Assembly (NCBI GenBank): GCA_002118135.1
Contig: BDIU01000138.1
Span: 92,479 to 156,478, forward strand
Origin: Trebouxia sp. TZW2008
Lineage: Eukaryota > Chlorophyta > Trebouxiophyceae > Trebouxiales > Trebouxiaceae
DNA: 64,000 bases
Reading direction: 5' to 3'
The translations under genes and the position numbers were made by a program. Of the stretch, positions 12,201 to 24,686 are shown one piece after another. The notes under the pieces were generated by a model. That model had not been told where the DNA came from. It searched no databases and saw only the letters and a program-made list of their open reading frames with translations. Position 1 is the stretch's first letter; every line of letters starts with the position of its first letter.

Positions 12201-12804
12201 GCATAAGCCTTGTGCCAAGATGTAGCATTGCTCAACTGAACATGTTTTGACAGGCACAAGTGAATCAGCAAGAAGGCACAGGCCTCGAGAACCTATCCAT
12301 GCAGGCACTGCAAAGCAGGCCAGCTATGTTTGTCAGTAGGCCTTTGATGTGTGGCATGCTGCTAGTACACCTGAGGAATGCGGTGTATTATAGCAAACAG
12401 GACATTCGATCTTCCTGACCATTGCATAAGGGCTGTGAGCGGGGAGCCTCTGACCAGACCTTCAACACACCACATTCAAGGCTAGTCAAGTGCACAAGAA
12501 GGCAAAAGAACTCTGGCTCATAATGAGAAGATCATACCTGCTGCAGCATGCACAATCTCCAGTGCAGACAGAAGCTGAAACAGTCCTGCAAGCGCACAGA
12601 CGGTGTTGATCTGATCACACATAGGACAGGACCAGAGTGCGCACTCACACGCCTACTCACGACGGTGTTGCTTTGCTCGTAAACTTGCCGGTAGCCACCC
12701 ACATCACCGAGAGCTAGTAAGCCTTGGTATAACGCGGTAGCCCAGCCAGCGGCTTGGACGGTGTTGTAGAGTACCAGGTACGACCGCGCGATCGCAAAAC
12801 CCAT
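9221..12804 (-). CDS. PAS2: Very-long-chain (3R)-3-hydroxyacyl-CoA dehydratase (HACD/PASTICCINO2/Phs1 family)
   Basis: Third step of very-long-chain fatty acid elongation in the ER: dehydrates 3-hydroxyacyl-CoA to trans-2-enoyl-CoA. Seven minus-strand exons join in phase: 12804-12657, 12585-12538, 12459-12371, 11912-11859, 11000-10933, 10309-10156, 9319-9221. They give 219 residues, matching the family size of about 220. Family landmarks in order: YLVLYNTVQAAGWATALY at the N terminus, LEIVHAAAGLVRGSP, ALSEVVRYPCY, WLRYTLFIPLYPVGMVAE, YNFAFDYH, and a Lys/Arg-rich C terminus (RQRTKK). The catalytic Tyr and Glu of Phs1-type enzymes, spaced Tyr-x6-Glu, are present as Y144 and E151. Several hydrophobic segments fit a multipass ER protein. 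The exon 1 donor (TGA then GTAGGC) is the least certain junction. Introns 3 to 6 are long and repeat-rich. Confidence 0.9.
9601..9672 (+). repeat. (GTGA)n microsatellite
   Basis: About 12 copies of GAGT/GTGA, inside the last intron of the dehydratase gene. Open frames across it (HSLTHSLT) are artefacts of the repeat. Confidence 0.95.
9875..10150. repeat. Intronic minisatellite, about 72-bp unit, four copies
   Basis: Repeated TATTGATGATGTGACTxAAAAGGCAGGA and TTGCATTGCAGTGCAGC blocks, immediately downstream of dehydratase exon 10309-10156. Confidence 0.85.
11294..11445 (-). mobile_element. SINE-like dispersed repeat R1, copy 1
   Basis: Shares a core of about 110-140 bp (AACGTGGGCTAGGCAG, ACTAGGTACGTAC, CAACTGTCTC, GATCATGTGCTAAC, GGGCGGAGAGGTCC) with 42845-42985 and 58133-58255. 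The side with (ATTC)n in all three copies suggests a 3' simple-repeat tail if the element is read on the minus strand. SINE identity is inference; no clear tRNA or 5S head was established. Confidence 0.55.
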
Positions 12805-13444
12805 GCCGCTACAATCAGTCTTTTGCTCCTGGTAACTTATGAACAGTGTAGCAAGCTGACTGCGCGCTGCTGCTGGCCGCGTTCGAGGCTGTAAGCCTGG
12901 AGTTGAATGCACAAACCAGACATGCTCCGAAACCAAGTTTTTGGGCTTTTCTTCTTCAATGCAATCTTGATGCAATTGTCATGAAGAAGAAGGTGAGTGC
13001 TTTTCTTCTTGTGCACTTCAGCTCAGATTTCAGCACGATTAGTCATACAGACATAGCTCCGTCGCGCAAACGCAGGGCGTCAAGGTCGATCCGTGCTAGG
13101 AGCACAACTTAGCTAAGGCCGTTGCTTGTCGAGTTCTCCCCTGCATTCACCATGCAGTGGGACAGGTTGAACTGTATGTCATGCATGCCATCAGTGCACT
13201 GCAAGTCCGATGTGGATTTCTGATTTTATTTTGTCGCAGCTTGCTCGTTTATCATAGGCACCAATGGCTGTAACTGTGTCGTAGAAGTATATCAGAACTG
13301 CAGAGCAGCGACCTATGGCAGTTGCGACACCGCCTGCTGAGTTGCAGCATGTATCGCGAGAAGTCTTGTTGGTATGCAATTGCCTGCCGCAAGCTTGACA
13401 GTGTTGGTCCGTCCAAGCCTAAAAAGTGACCGGATCTTGTGCAG
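12805..13444. promoter_or_regulatory. Divergent 5' region between dehydratase and gene A
   Basis: Holds the 5' ends of the minus-strand dehydratase and the plus-strand paralogue A, so it probably contains a shared, bidirectional promoter region. The first exon of gene A should lie here (paralogues B, C and D start with a 19-21-codon exon ending in Val/Ala-Leu-Gln) but I could not identify it. A GTGAGT after a short Lys-rich ATG frame at about 12981-12992 is one weak candidate. Confidence 0.4.
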
Positions 13445-16400
13445 GACTACCTCAGAAGCGCTCTTGGCAGAATTGCTGCAGCTCCTGCGTTAGCCAGACG
13501 TCTAGGCCTTGCGTCAGCTGATGTGCAGCATGCCATCAATGCTACTTTCGACGAGCTCTGCGCTGCTGACTCCCAAAACGGATCAGGCTCTCAGCTAAAA
13601 CTTGTCTTCCGACATGACTGCCAGTGAGTATGCTTGGCACATCCATTCCGTTCACCTTAGCCTGAGCGCACTACGAACGCTGTGGCGTGCTCACAGCCTG
13701 TAATTGCTGAGTGCAGGAACCTGACTTGCCTGAATCCCCGCTGCGTGCTATGTTGTCAGAATCCTAACAAGCGCTGTCCAGACTCCGTCAACTTTGCTGC
13801 AAAGTACCTTGAGAGGAACCCTCTGAAATCCAAGTGTGGGGCCAGTATCAGAATAGAAGTTGTGAATGCTGCCACTGGGGAGCTTGCAAATCCTCAGCTA
13901 CTGCAGGATGTGCAACTTGAGGTCAGTTGACATTACAGTCCTCTGCAGTTATCCTATGCAGCATGTATCCCTCCAACCACAATTTTCAGTACAGCACACA
14001 AGCCCAAGCCCATAATGCAAGCTGAGTTTGTTGTTTCACACTTGCACTGTGTACAAGCATGCAAAGGTGAACGCCGGTTGCAAGCCTTGATGGCCAACTT
14101 GGCAAGATATAGCATGCATGACAACATGCTGATGCCTTTCTGTCTGTGCAGCTGTCCATGCTGGATGGCAAGAAATATGCTGCCATGCATGAGACTGGCG
14201 AAGATGTTGCCTCTTGCGAGCTTTTTCTGACACCCAAGGTGAGTCATCTCCGCTCACAGCATTCTGGAATCACTTCTAGCATGGCTTGCAACTGTGACGG
14301 AAGTATGCATTCTTGTCTGCGCAAGGATTTGATGCATGGCAATTGCCTCAATGGTTCAGCGTCAGTAGATCACAGTCAGCAGCACGCTAATGCTGCTTTC
14401 ACATGCAAAAACAGGCAGCAAAGCTTCAGGGGGAGCGTATCAGGATCTACAGAGTTGTACATGCTGTTGCATGGCAAGAGTGTGTGTCAAACAGCTGTTG
14501 TGCTCAAAGAATCACAAACAGCACAAGTAGCCAGCAGCACCAGCGTCTGGAAACACTCTGTGCTCACTTGCACAGCTCAACATGAGATGTCCAAGTCATC
14601 ACGCAGCCCAAGTGCAATGTATGCCACTTGCATCCTGCACATGTACAACCAACACTTGCAGTGGAACTGCTTAGCCATGGTGTCAAAAACGCTGCCGGCT
14701 GTTTTCACAAGATGTTCATGCCACTTGCATCCTGCATTTATTGGGCACAAAAGTGCAATGAAAACGCTCACTTGTGATGTCAAAAATCGTAAACTAGCTT
14801 ACCTGAGACTTCAGCCATTGCCTGCGTGTTTAGGGCAAGGAGCTGTTGAACCCTGGAAGACTTGGTACGCATACACATCAGTACAGAGTGAGAGTGCCCC
14901 TCACGCCTCGCGGTCAGGCTGTGTTGAGCACTGATCTCAATGTCCAAGGTAATTTGGTCAGGTGTCTGTCCATAAAAGCTGGAAGGCCTTCATGTTACGC
15001 TTGTGCAGCATTGAGTTTGTCTGGGTTGTCATGTTCACCTGCAAAATGCTAGTGCCTGTTCATGGCAACAACAGTCTTGCAGCAGCAGCATCACGCAAGC
15101 TACATACAGCAAGCACCAATGCGCATGTTGGCCCATACAATTCACTTGCATTCAGAAAGTGTGGCCAACCTGTGTTGAGCACTGCATTCAATGTCCAAGG
15201 TGACTTCGTGAGCAGCAGCAGCATTGCACAATGTATACAGCAAGCATGAGGAGTCCAGCTGTATTGAGCACTGATCTTACATGTTGCCCTGGGGGGTCTC
15301 TTGTGGCATTGTCAGATTGTCAAAACCTGTATTGGCCATATGTGGCTGGCAGATATGAAATCACAAGGCAGATGTTCGTGACGCCCTGTCAAGGAAAAGC
15401 CTGTTTCTACATGGTGCATGTTGCCTGGTATTGCTGCCTGCTAGTCTTGCCTGCAGTCAGCTTTGAGGCCAGGCTGACATCCTCGTTGTTGTCAAATGGT
15501 GCATGTCATGTAGATGGTGCACGACAGTGAAGTAGATTGTAAATTTTTCCCCGCAGTCAGCTCTGAGGCCATGTGGGGTGGGCAAAACTCATCAAATGGT
15601 GCATGTTGTTGTTCATAATAGTTCATAACAGTATAGTCAAACATGCAATTTTCTCTGCAGTCAGCTCTGAAGCCATGTTGGGTGGGCAGAAGTCACCATA
15701 CAAGCTGCTGGTGCGGGCTGTCAGCCAACACACAGGACAGGAGGTGCCTTACATCACCTTTGTAGCATCTGAAGACTTCGTGGTGAGTAATACACAAATG
15801 ACACAAGCTCTGCACTTTAAGCATCTACACATTGTTGCTAATCAGTGTTCACCACCCCTGCGATCAACCAGCTCACGGGACAGGAGGTGTCTTATATCAC
15901 CTTTGTAGCATTTGAAGACTTTGTGGTAAATGCCACATGCAAGTTCTGACACAAGCTCTGCACTCAAGCAGCATCACGGGATTTTATGGTGACTGACACA
16001 AGCTGCGACACTAGCTTTGCACTCAACGCTTCATGTAGCTTTTCTACGATGAGACACTGTTATGATTGTCTCCAAATGCTTGTTGTATTTGCATGATTGT
16101 CATTGAGTCACCCAGCATTTTGTTGGAGTCACAGATTTCAACACTTTGCATGGCTGAGGCAACTGATTATAGCACAAATGAACTTTCTTGTCTGTTGGTC
16201 TCACATCAGGCTTAGGATCCAAGACCAGTGATCGGTGTCATGCAAAGACACAGGTAGCAATGCCGCGCTTGGCTAGGCAGACGTTCCATGTGGGCATGAC
16301 CCTATCAGCTAATTTGTCATGGCACCTTTACCTCTACATCTGTTGATTTCCACCTGGGCATGCTGATGTTCCAACAGGTGGTGACATCCCAAGTGAACAT

Positions 16401-19400
16401 GGCAGTGGTCACAGTAGTGACATGTGTGCATCTTTTCCAATCAATACTCAAGTGTGTGGGTGTGCTAACAGGTGGCAACGCCTCGTGTGGCTATGACCCT
16501 GTCAGCAAGCTTGAGGACAGCACTTCCAGGGCTGTTGATCAGCACCCAAGCGTTTTGGTGTTGTGACAGTACTCTGTTGTTCCTGTAGGTGGCAACGCCT
16601 CGTGTCGCTAAGGCAGTCAAGGCAGAGATTCCCTGTGTGGACGACCCTGTCAGCAAGCTTGAGGACATTGGGGAGAAGACTCAGAAGAAGCTGGCTGACA
16701 TTCAGGCGGCCGCAGAAACGTGTGGGGTACATGATCTCGTCTTCCCTGAAAGAAGTGTCACCACAGGTTAGTGTTCTGATCATACGTGACAGACAGGTGA
16801 CACTGGAACTAGACAGATACTGAACTAGAGACTCTGGTCACTTTTCATGGCTTTGCCAGTGGCTATGTACTCTAGCCATCGACTTTGCAATGTTGGTTCG
16901 CTAGTCAGGTACAAAAGCTGTGGCAGAAAAGTTTGGGGTGCATGACCTTGTTTTCCCCTGAAAGAAGCGCCTTCACAGGTCAGTTTCAAGGGGAAAAGGG
17001 AACAGTCTGTGCCGTTTGGCGCTGTAATGGGAGCTTTAGGAGCTCGAGAGTCAGGCTTATGTCAGGGCATTGCTCCTGCAAGCGCTCACGTCCTGTGGCT
17101 GTCAAGTTCTTTACAGTTGTTTACCAATTTGTCATGAAAGCTGAGCTGGATTTCACTGTCACTGGAGCTGCAACAACGCATAGGGTGTGTGTTCTGACTT
17201 CCCCAAAGAGCGACATCACAGGTCAATCATAAAGCTTGCATCCTCAAGCCAATCAGCTGGGGCAAACACAAATTGACCTGTCCTGCTTCCAGCTTTGTAC
17301 AGGGTCAGTCCCAATTGGTACCCTTACCAAAGATCTTGATCTGCTTGTAAGTTTCAGTTGGCAAGGTGCCCCCAACAAGGCCCCTCTTCCATCTGAAGTG
17401 GATTTGTGTCTCCGCTGTCAAGATATGTCCTGCTGCAGTGGGTCAGTTTTGGCAGCTAGTGGAGTTGGCTAACAGCGACCCTCGCTTCAATGAGAAGCTG
17501 AAGCAGTTCCTCATTTCCAACAAGGCTCAAGAGCACAGGGCCATAGCAGTGATCAGCTGCTGTTGATGTTCAGTCAAAGATTCACAGCCCTTCAAAGCTC
17601 ATTTTACCCATTGCCTGTTCAGTTGGTCAATTCCGGCAACTTGTGGAGTTGTCCAACAGTGACCCCCGATTCAATGAGAAGCTGAAGCAGTTCCTGATCC
17701 CCAACAAGGCTCGAGAGCATGTGGCCATGGCAGTGGAGAATGACAAGCGGTTGCGCATGTGGTACCCGGAGCCTAACAACATTGAGGGAGGATTACTGTA
17801 CCGCAGTGTCAGAGCCAGAGTTGATCTGGATCATCCTGATGGTAAGCTTTCTCTGAGAATTTCTGTACTGCTGACTTGCTATTTAGGCATGACTGAGCCC
17901 AGCACATGCTAACTTGAGCCCTATAACAATGGGGGGAGGAGGGGGAGGGGGGGGATGCTGTGTGTTGCTGTGTGTTGCAGTTCTGGTGCAGCACAACGTA
18001 TTACCAGAGGGGCATTACTCAGCACAGCCCAACCTGGACCCCTGCTCTCAGGCCCAAGGGGAAAGAAAGAGGCAGTCGAGTGCTTGACAGCCACAGGCGA
18101 CTTCAAGTCATGTACTATCAGCAGCTGACGTTCTTCTGCTGTGTTGTGCAGTTCTGGTCCAGCACAAGGTATTGCCAGAGGGGGGTTACTCAGCACAGCC
18201 CGACCTTACCCCCTGCTCTCAGGCTCAAGGGGAAAAGAAAGAGGTAGTCAAACGGCTGACAGCCAAAGCAAAAGAAGACTGGAAGGCTGCAGATCACCCC
18301 AACTGGAGCATCAGGGATATGGACAGTGCTGATTTTCTGGACCACGTGCAGCTAGGGCAGGTCAGCACCCTGTTCTTCAGCCATTGTTTGCTGCATTTCT
18401 CATTTGTTTTGCGCATATTTCATCATTATGTGTTTTGCATCTGCCAAGGCTAAGCAGGAATTGGATGGCTACAGAGTACCGAAATTGCAGCATCGGGGAC
18501 ATGGACAGTGCTGACTTCCAGAATCAGGTGCGGCCAGGGAAGCTCAGCTTCTCTGAAAAGAGCTTTCTCTTTCTGTACAATCCATGCCAGTGCAGGTGTT
18601 GTCTGTTGCCACATCTGTCTGCTGCTCAACTTCAGAGAGGGCTATCTCTGCACTCCAACTGTCTTTGGGTGAGAGCTTCCAACATTGGCACTGACACCAG
18701 TGACCAAAGGCTGGTGGTACATATTCATGATACGAAACCTTGTGTCATATGTTGCACAAGACTGTTGCAGAGCTGCTGCATACTTATGCAAGCATGTGCT
18801 GAAGAACTCTGCGGCGTGGTTGCAGAATGGCATTGAATATGTGCTTCAACTCCAGAGTGCAAGCATTTGGAACAGAAATCTGTGAGCTGCAACTGCGGCT
18901 CAGATGGTTTGGGTTACCATCACATACATTTAGTATGTGAATGCTTGTAATGTTCACAAGCATCTATTGACAAGTGCCTATGTTGTGGATGCAGAATGGC
19001 ATTGGGTACGCTTCAATTCCAGAGAGCAGGCATTTGGAGCACACCTTGGGTCGCAACAGCGGCTCAGGCAGTTTTGGTCAACATCTCCAGGGCTCAGGGC
19101 ATTTGGGGCAGGGCTCAGGGCATTTGCCCCTGCAGCATAGCCCACACGGCTCAGGACACTTTGGTCTGGGCCTGAGTCAGTCAGGGCAGTTGGGGCAGGG
19201 TTCAGGGCAGTTGCCCTTGCAGCACAGCGCACATGGCTCAGGGCAGTTTGGCATCAGTCCCAGTCAGTCAGGGCAGTTGGGATTGAGCCCCCGCCCCAGT
19301 GGTCAGGGCTCAGGGCAGTTGGGGCTCAGCCCCAGTCAGGGATCAGGTCAGTTGCTTGAGCAGCTGCTGGGTGCAAGGAGGTCAAGCTCCTTGACGGGAA

Positions 19401-22400
19401 GTGGCAACTGGCAAAGGGGCTCAGGGCAGTTGGGAGGGCAGTTTGCAGGCAGCCCTCACCTGACGGCAGGGCAAAACCGCTCAGACAGCCCTTTCATGCT
19501 GGGATCTAGTCAAGCTTTTCAACCAAATGGTGGTGCGTGAAACCATACGATGACGCCATTGTGACACACACAGAGTTTTACTTGCTTGAAACACTATTTT
19601 GCTAAAAGCAATCAGTAAATGTGTCTCTGTGTTGTGACACATGCATCAAAGTATGAGTTTGCTGATTATGATGACCGTACTGCATCAGTCTGCAATGGCT
19701 GCCTGCAATTGCAATCTGTGGCTCAAGTTGTTCATGCCACCCTGTGGCGGGGCACTTTGGTTCCGGCCTTCAACAGCCCTCCAACACTTTTGCTGGCTTT
19801 CCGCCATCTTCTGGAAGTTCACCGTTCCTCGACTTCACTGCTCAGCTGCTCATTTGTATGCGACCCTGCAGGGGCAGGGCACTTTGGTGCTGGCCTTCAA
19901 CAACCCTCCAATGGCTTTGCTGGCTTCCCGCCATCTTCCGGAAGCTCACCGTTCCTCGACTTCACTGCTCAACAGCCATCCATGGCGGACATATTTCCTG
20001 GGCAAGCTTCTGCACAGCAACCTGCAACTTCCCAGGCAACTTCTTCCAGCTTGGGCCATTGGTCATCAGCTTCTGGTCAACATCAATTTCCTGACCATGG
20101 CAGGTCGTTGCAGGTAAGCTCTAGATGGACAAAAAAAACAACAGAGAGGAAAGCAATTTCAGCAAGAGACACAACAAAAGTCTACGCCATTAGGCAACAT
20201 GACAGGAGCCCCCGATGTCACAAGCAGCTGTCACCTTGTTCAAAAAAGAATGCATCATTGGGCTTCAGCCCTTTGAGCTGCCTTTCATTGATACAAGTCT
20301 AGGCCATGTTGCCAGGTGAAGCTGTCAGGCAGCATCATCATCGTATGGCAGTTCAAGCTCACTTACTACCACAGCTGCTAGACTGTCGCAACATCAGACC
20401 ACTGTTCATGTTCTGATCCTTGTCCACTCTCAAATCTGCTTCTGTGAATGGCTACAGGACATGCAGAACAGTCTGAGCAGCCAAGATTCTCCAAGCATTG
20501 GCAACGGGCCCTTTGGCAGTCACCTGCCCTCCACCTCAGGGGCTGCCGAGCACAGCCCTGCCCTCAGCCAGGCCCCCAACCCCCCCAGCGCCCCCACCAC
20601 CCAGTCCTTCTACCCCACCTTGGGGTCTGGCAGCCTGGCTGACCAGCTGGCAAGACCAACTGGATTGGACAGAATCAGCTCTGGCTATGCTGAACCTGGT
20701 GGGCTTGTTTTCCTTGCTTGTGCCTCACTTTTCCTGATGCAATCCTGATCTGTATAGTTTGGCTGATTAATTGGCCAGACTGACTGGGTTAGACAGAATC
20801 AGCTCTGGCTACGCTGAGGCTGGTGAGCCGGTTTTCCTTGCTTTTGCCTCACTTCTCCTGATGCAAACCTACTTTGTGCAGTTTGGCTAATTGTTTGGCC
20901 TGATAAACTGCCTTAGACAGGATCAGCTCTGGCTATGCTGAAGCTGGTGGGCATGCTCGTCTTGCTTGCATGTATGTTTGCCTCATGCTAGCTCGACCTA
21001 GCGCTATGTTGCCTCGTTTTGGCATCAGTTGATTCGTATCTACCTTACACCTTAGATGCGGCTGTGCCTTCCCTGCTGTGAGGTTCTAATGCTGCTTGGG
21101 CTACAATTGAGGGCGGAGCATGAGCGTTGGCTGCTTTGCACCAAATGTGCTTGAGTCTGAATCAGCCAAATAACTGCAGGGGCAAAACGCATGCGGCCTC
21201 CAACACCCCCCCAGCCTGATGGCGGGGCGCCCTACCAGCACCCCTCTTCAGAGATTGCCCTGCAGCAGCAGCTGCTCAAGCAGCGGCACAACAGCGGCAA
21301 CACCTCTGGCTTTGTACCACCGTCCCCATTTGATGGCCTAGATCAGCAAGGTGCCAACTCAAATCAAGCTGGCCCTAGCACATCAGGTAATGCCATACTC
21401 TAATCCACCACAACTGCCATGCCCCTCTCCAGACCCTCCCCCCGACCACCTCCCCAGTCCTGCATGTGTGTACTGTGCACCATTCCAGGGGCTTTTTCCT
21501 GCTGATCAGCTGAGACTTGATGCACAAACTTGCTGAGATTGAGAGCCGCGGTTCAGTGCTGGGTGCGTCAACATGCTGAGATTGAGTGCCTGACTGTTGA
21601 GACTGTCTGCATTGCAGCAACCTTAGGCCACACATCAAAATCTTTCCTGTCTGTTTATACTATGCAAGGCCTGACCGTCCAGGTCGGCCTGGGAAGATCT
21701 AGAATGACATCTTTTTGTCTGACTTTCAAAAGTTGAATATCAGACATCCTTACAAAGACGCTCAGAACAGGCCTGCCTGGCGAGACAGGACTTGGGCCAC
21801 AAACACCTAGCACATGTGCTGGAATGTGTGTCTGTTGGAACACAGCTTATCACCTCTCCCTCAACTGTTGCAGGAGCTCAAGATGGCCAGCCACAGCAGC
21901 CGCAGCATCAACAACCAAAAGCACTGGAAGCTACCAAGCAGCAGCAGCAGCAGGCTATCCGGCAGCACCAGCAGGAGCATGCGCAAGCAGCACAGCAGAA
22001 TCTGGGTGATCCCAACTTGCAGAAGAACATTTTAGAGCAGCTGCATGGTAGCTTCCAGTGCTTTTGGTGCTTGTGTTGCATGGTTGGCATGCTCTGTACA
22101 TGTCAGGGTTGCAAATGATCAGTAACACAGTACGGCAGCTGCAGTGTAAGACGCTTTTGCGGCCTGCACTTGTGCTGTCGTCTGCATGCTCTGCTGATTG
22201 TCAGGTCAAAATCTTATCTGTACTATTTTCTGCAACAGATGGCAGCATTGACAATGGTGCATGTGACACTGCAATGCATCACAACAGCAGCTGAAAGACA
22301 TGTAAGGGCATACAGTTTGCACATATTTGCATGCCAAGCATTGTGTTTGACAATGTTTTGCTGGACTGTCTTGCTGTCGTGCTGTGCTCCAGGCACGTAC

Positions 22401-22743
22401 TGTTTTCGTTTTGAAGGGGCTGAAGCAGAAATCAGGATGTTGTACCCTTGCAAACTGTGAATCGCGCTGCACATAGCAACGCTACTACACTTTCTTCTGA
22501 GCAGCCCTCTCAAACAGGGTTTGTTGCATGTGAACCAAAGCCTGCTGGACGTACAGGCAATTGCATGAGACGTGTAATCTGCACATTGGATTTCTGCATT
22601 CAGGGAGAAGTTCGATATGCAGACTTCAACGCCTCATGCACCTGCTACTGTCCACACACAGTACGGCAGGCATTAGTACACATGCATTGCCGTACTGACT
22701 ATTGCTGGTGTTGTAAGTGGTGTTGTATATATGTTTACACAAA

Positions 22744-22798
<55 letters not shown>

Positions 22799-24686
22799 TA
22801 TGTTTTGTGTCAGCATGCAGGACAGTCTTGACAGTGCCACAAAGATTCAACTCCTGCTGCCAGAAATGGTGAGCATTACTTTGGAAGAGCCACAAGTACT
22901 GCCTGCAGAAAGCATGCATTTCATATGGGATGAGCGTGCATGACTGTATCACAAGTTTAGCCAAAGGAACACATCATATCTCCTACTTCTGCAGGTTTGC
23001 CAGATGTGGACAGTGCAACTTTTGAAGAGCTGCACCTGCTTTTCCAGGGCATACATTTCATGCGACGACAGCATGACTGTTCCATCACTTAGGAAAAACT
23101 GAGTGAATGTCTTGCTGTGTTGCTGTAGACTTGCCAGATGTGGACAATGATATCTTTGAAGAGCCGTACTTGCTGTCTGAGGGCAGCATGCATTTCATGG
23201 GGGAGCCCTCCAGCAGGGCCTCTGGGGAGGGCAGCTCAGGGCGACCCCCCACCAACCCTGCCAACCCTCCCCCACAGCTGCACAACTACCTGAATGACCC
23301 CAGGTGAGCTTCCTGTGCTTGTAGCGGTATCATTTGCAGACAATCAGCAATGACCGCACCAGGGTGTTGGTGCACAGTAGCTGTACACTGCGCAATTGAC
23401 ATCTGTGAGTCATGCCCATCAGTAATGTCCGTAAACAGCATTCGTGACCAACACGCCTGGTCAAGCAAACATCTGTCTGGGGCGCTGTTGCTGGCCTGAC
23501 TCTGGGCACTTCAGGAATCATGTGCGCTTTTCTCCCATTCCTTCTGACCACCCATTCCTTCTGACCAGGACTGGAAGCAGCTTCAAGCTAGTGCTAGTCC
23601 CGGCACAGGGTCTCCCCTCAGGCTGGACCACCTGCAACTAGCATGTATGCAACATCTGTGATGAATCTATTGACATTTTGGCACTGCACTGCAGGCCTGA
23701 CTCTGGGCACTTCAGGAATCATGTGCGCTTCTCCCCGATACCTTCTGACCAGGACTGGAAGCAGCCTCAAGTCAGTGCAAGTCCAAGCACAGGCTCTCCC
23801 CTTAGGCTGGACCCCTTGGACACTCACGCGTCCCATGCTAGCAGTGGGGAACTCATTCCAAATGTTGATCCTGCTAGAGCCAAATGGGCACAAAAAGGTG
23901 TGTTTTCTGATGCTCAGACGTACAAGTTTACGTATTTTCAGTCAATCTGGTAAGCAAGTCCCAGGATCAGGTCCCCCTTTCCCCCTTTAGGTAAGATCAC
24001 TTGGACACCCACGCGTGCCATTCTAGCAGCGGGCAGCTCGTTCCTAATGTGGACCCTGCAAGGGCAAGTGGGCTCAAGAAGGTGGGTGCAAAGTTCAATC
24101 TGGACAGCGATTTTCCTGCTCAGTCACAATCTTTTTCGAAACACAGCCTCCCATACCTGCAGCAGGGACCTCATGTCCATTCTGGACTCTGCAAAAGCCA
24201 AGTGGACCCAGAAAAGCAGCAGAGTCCAACATCTGTCCGCCTTGAGTCAGTCCTCATGTTGGCCGGACTCTGCCCTCGCATTGGCCTTGCTTTTGCGTTC
24301 AAGGCACAGCTTATGCTGTGTATCAAACTCTTTTTTGGAGCAGAGTATTCCAAGTTCTGGCAACACAGTTGCCAATTTTGGCAGCAGCAACCGTCCGTGT
24401 ACGTCAGCAATTTCGTCTATGATTGATGTACTTTTGTTCCTGTTGACTCTCCAAGTGATTCTTGGTTCTTCTTCAACTTAAGTCAGACTTCTGACTGGTC
24501 TTCCTGGCTGATGCAGAGCGGTGGAGTTCTGGCAACATATTTGCCAGCTTTGGCAGCAGAGTGCGGCGGCAGCTGGGGGAGTCAGGCAAAAGTGATGGAC
24601 TTGAAAGCATGAAGGACATTTCCGAGTACCTGCCAGAACTGGAGGATATGGATGCTGATCAAATGGATCATCAGGAGATGAACTGA
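13445..24686 (+). CDS. CBP60-like putative transcription regulator, paralogue A
   Basis: Sixteen exons join in phase and total 1071 codons plus stop, without the unseen first exon: 13445-13623, 13717-13921, 14152-14238, 14882-14948, 15661-15782, 16589-16766, 17623-17841, 18152-18360, 18995-19532, 19872-20113, 20458-20698, 21180-21386, 21874-22047, 23129-23303, 23695-23897, 24517-24686. Domain order: LKLVF strand; Cys-rich insertion (TCxxxxCxxC, NPNKRC); IRIEVVNAATGEL then VQLELSMLDG, as in the CBP60 N-terminal domain; YKLLVRAV; DPVSKLEDIGEKTQKKL, like the CBP60 VWRLEKI segment; AREHVAMAV; AKAKEDWKAADHPNWS, like the CBP60 KKAYENWDxVVEY segment. Then a long Gly/Ser/Gln-rich region with GSGQLG repeats, a KR motif exon (GAKRMRPPTPP), a poly-Gln stretch and an acidic tail (YLPELEDMDADQ). 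No calmodulin-binding-like basic helix was found in A. CBP60 homology is my alignment from memory, so it is inference. Confidence 0.7.
15170..15960 (+). repeat. Exon-edge copies around gene A exon 15661-15782
   Basis: Upstream: copies of the acceptor and exon start (GCAGTCAGCTxTGAxGCCATG) near 15450 and 15552. Downstream: a copy of the exon end with donor (CACGGGACAGGAGGTG, then GACTTTGTGGTAAAT) at about 15855-15930. Copies of the preceding exon end (TTGAGCACTGATCT) recur near 15175 and 15255. Confidence 0.8.
16370..17225 (+). repeat. Exon-edge copies around gene A exon 16589-16766
   Basis: Acceptor-side copies (CAGGTGGCAACGCCTCGTGT type) at about 16375 and 16470. Donor-side copies (exon end, ACAG, then GTCA) ending near 16977 and 17220. 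Confidence 0.8.
17440..18530 (+). repeat. Exon-edge copies around gene A exons 17623-17841 and 18152-18360
   Basis: Near-complete 5' copies lie at about 17445-17555 (GAGAAGCTGAAGCAGTTCCT) and 17990-18060 (ACCAGAGGGGCATTACTCAG). A donor-side copy of the second exon follows at about 18450-18530 (GGGGACATGGACAGTGCTGA). Confidence 0.8.
17931..17955 (+). repeat. G-rich purine tract in gene A intron
   Basis: A run of G interrupted by single A residues. It could form a G-quadruplex in the nascent RNA. Beyond composition there is no evidence for function. Confidence 0.6.
21660..21815 (+). mobile_element. 5'-truncated LINE 3' end, copy 1 (intron of gene A)
   Basis: One frame reads the typical C terminus of a non-LTR retrotransposon ORF2: GRPGKI-stop-NDIFLSDF, then AWRDRTWATNT and a stop. 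Homologous ends lie at 44300-44440 (minus), 53165-53420 and 60740-60822. Inactive fragment. Confidence 0.65.
22745..22802. repeat. (TA)n microsatellite
   Basis: Alternating TA of more than 40 bp, interrupted by a TG, in an intron of gene A. Preceded by a short (CA)n. Confidence 0.95.
22870..24420 (+). repeat. Exon-edge copies around the last three exons of gene A
   Basis: Acceptor-side copies of exon 23129-23303 at about 22875-22935 and 22994-23080. Acceptor-side copy of exon 23695-23897 at about 23497-23640, and a donor-side copy at about 24000-24080 (ACCCACGCGTGCCATTCTAGC). Acceptor-side copy of the last exon near 24335-24405 (AGTTCTGGCAACA). Confidence 0.8.

Noticed and set aside
17931..17955. 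G-rich tract as a regulatory G-quadruplex
   Set aside because: Composition alone; recorded only as a repeat.
22626..22964. Open frames rich in Tyr-Ile repeats
   Set aside because: Translation of the (TA)n tract.
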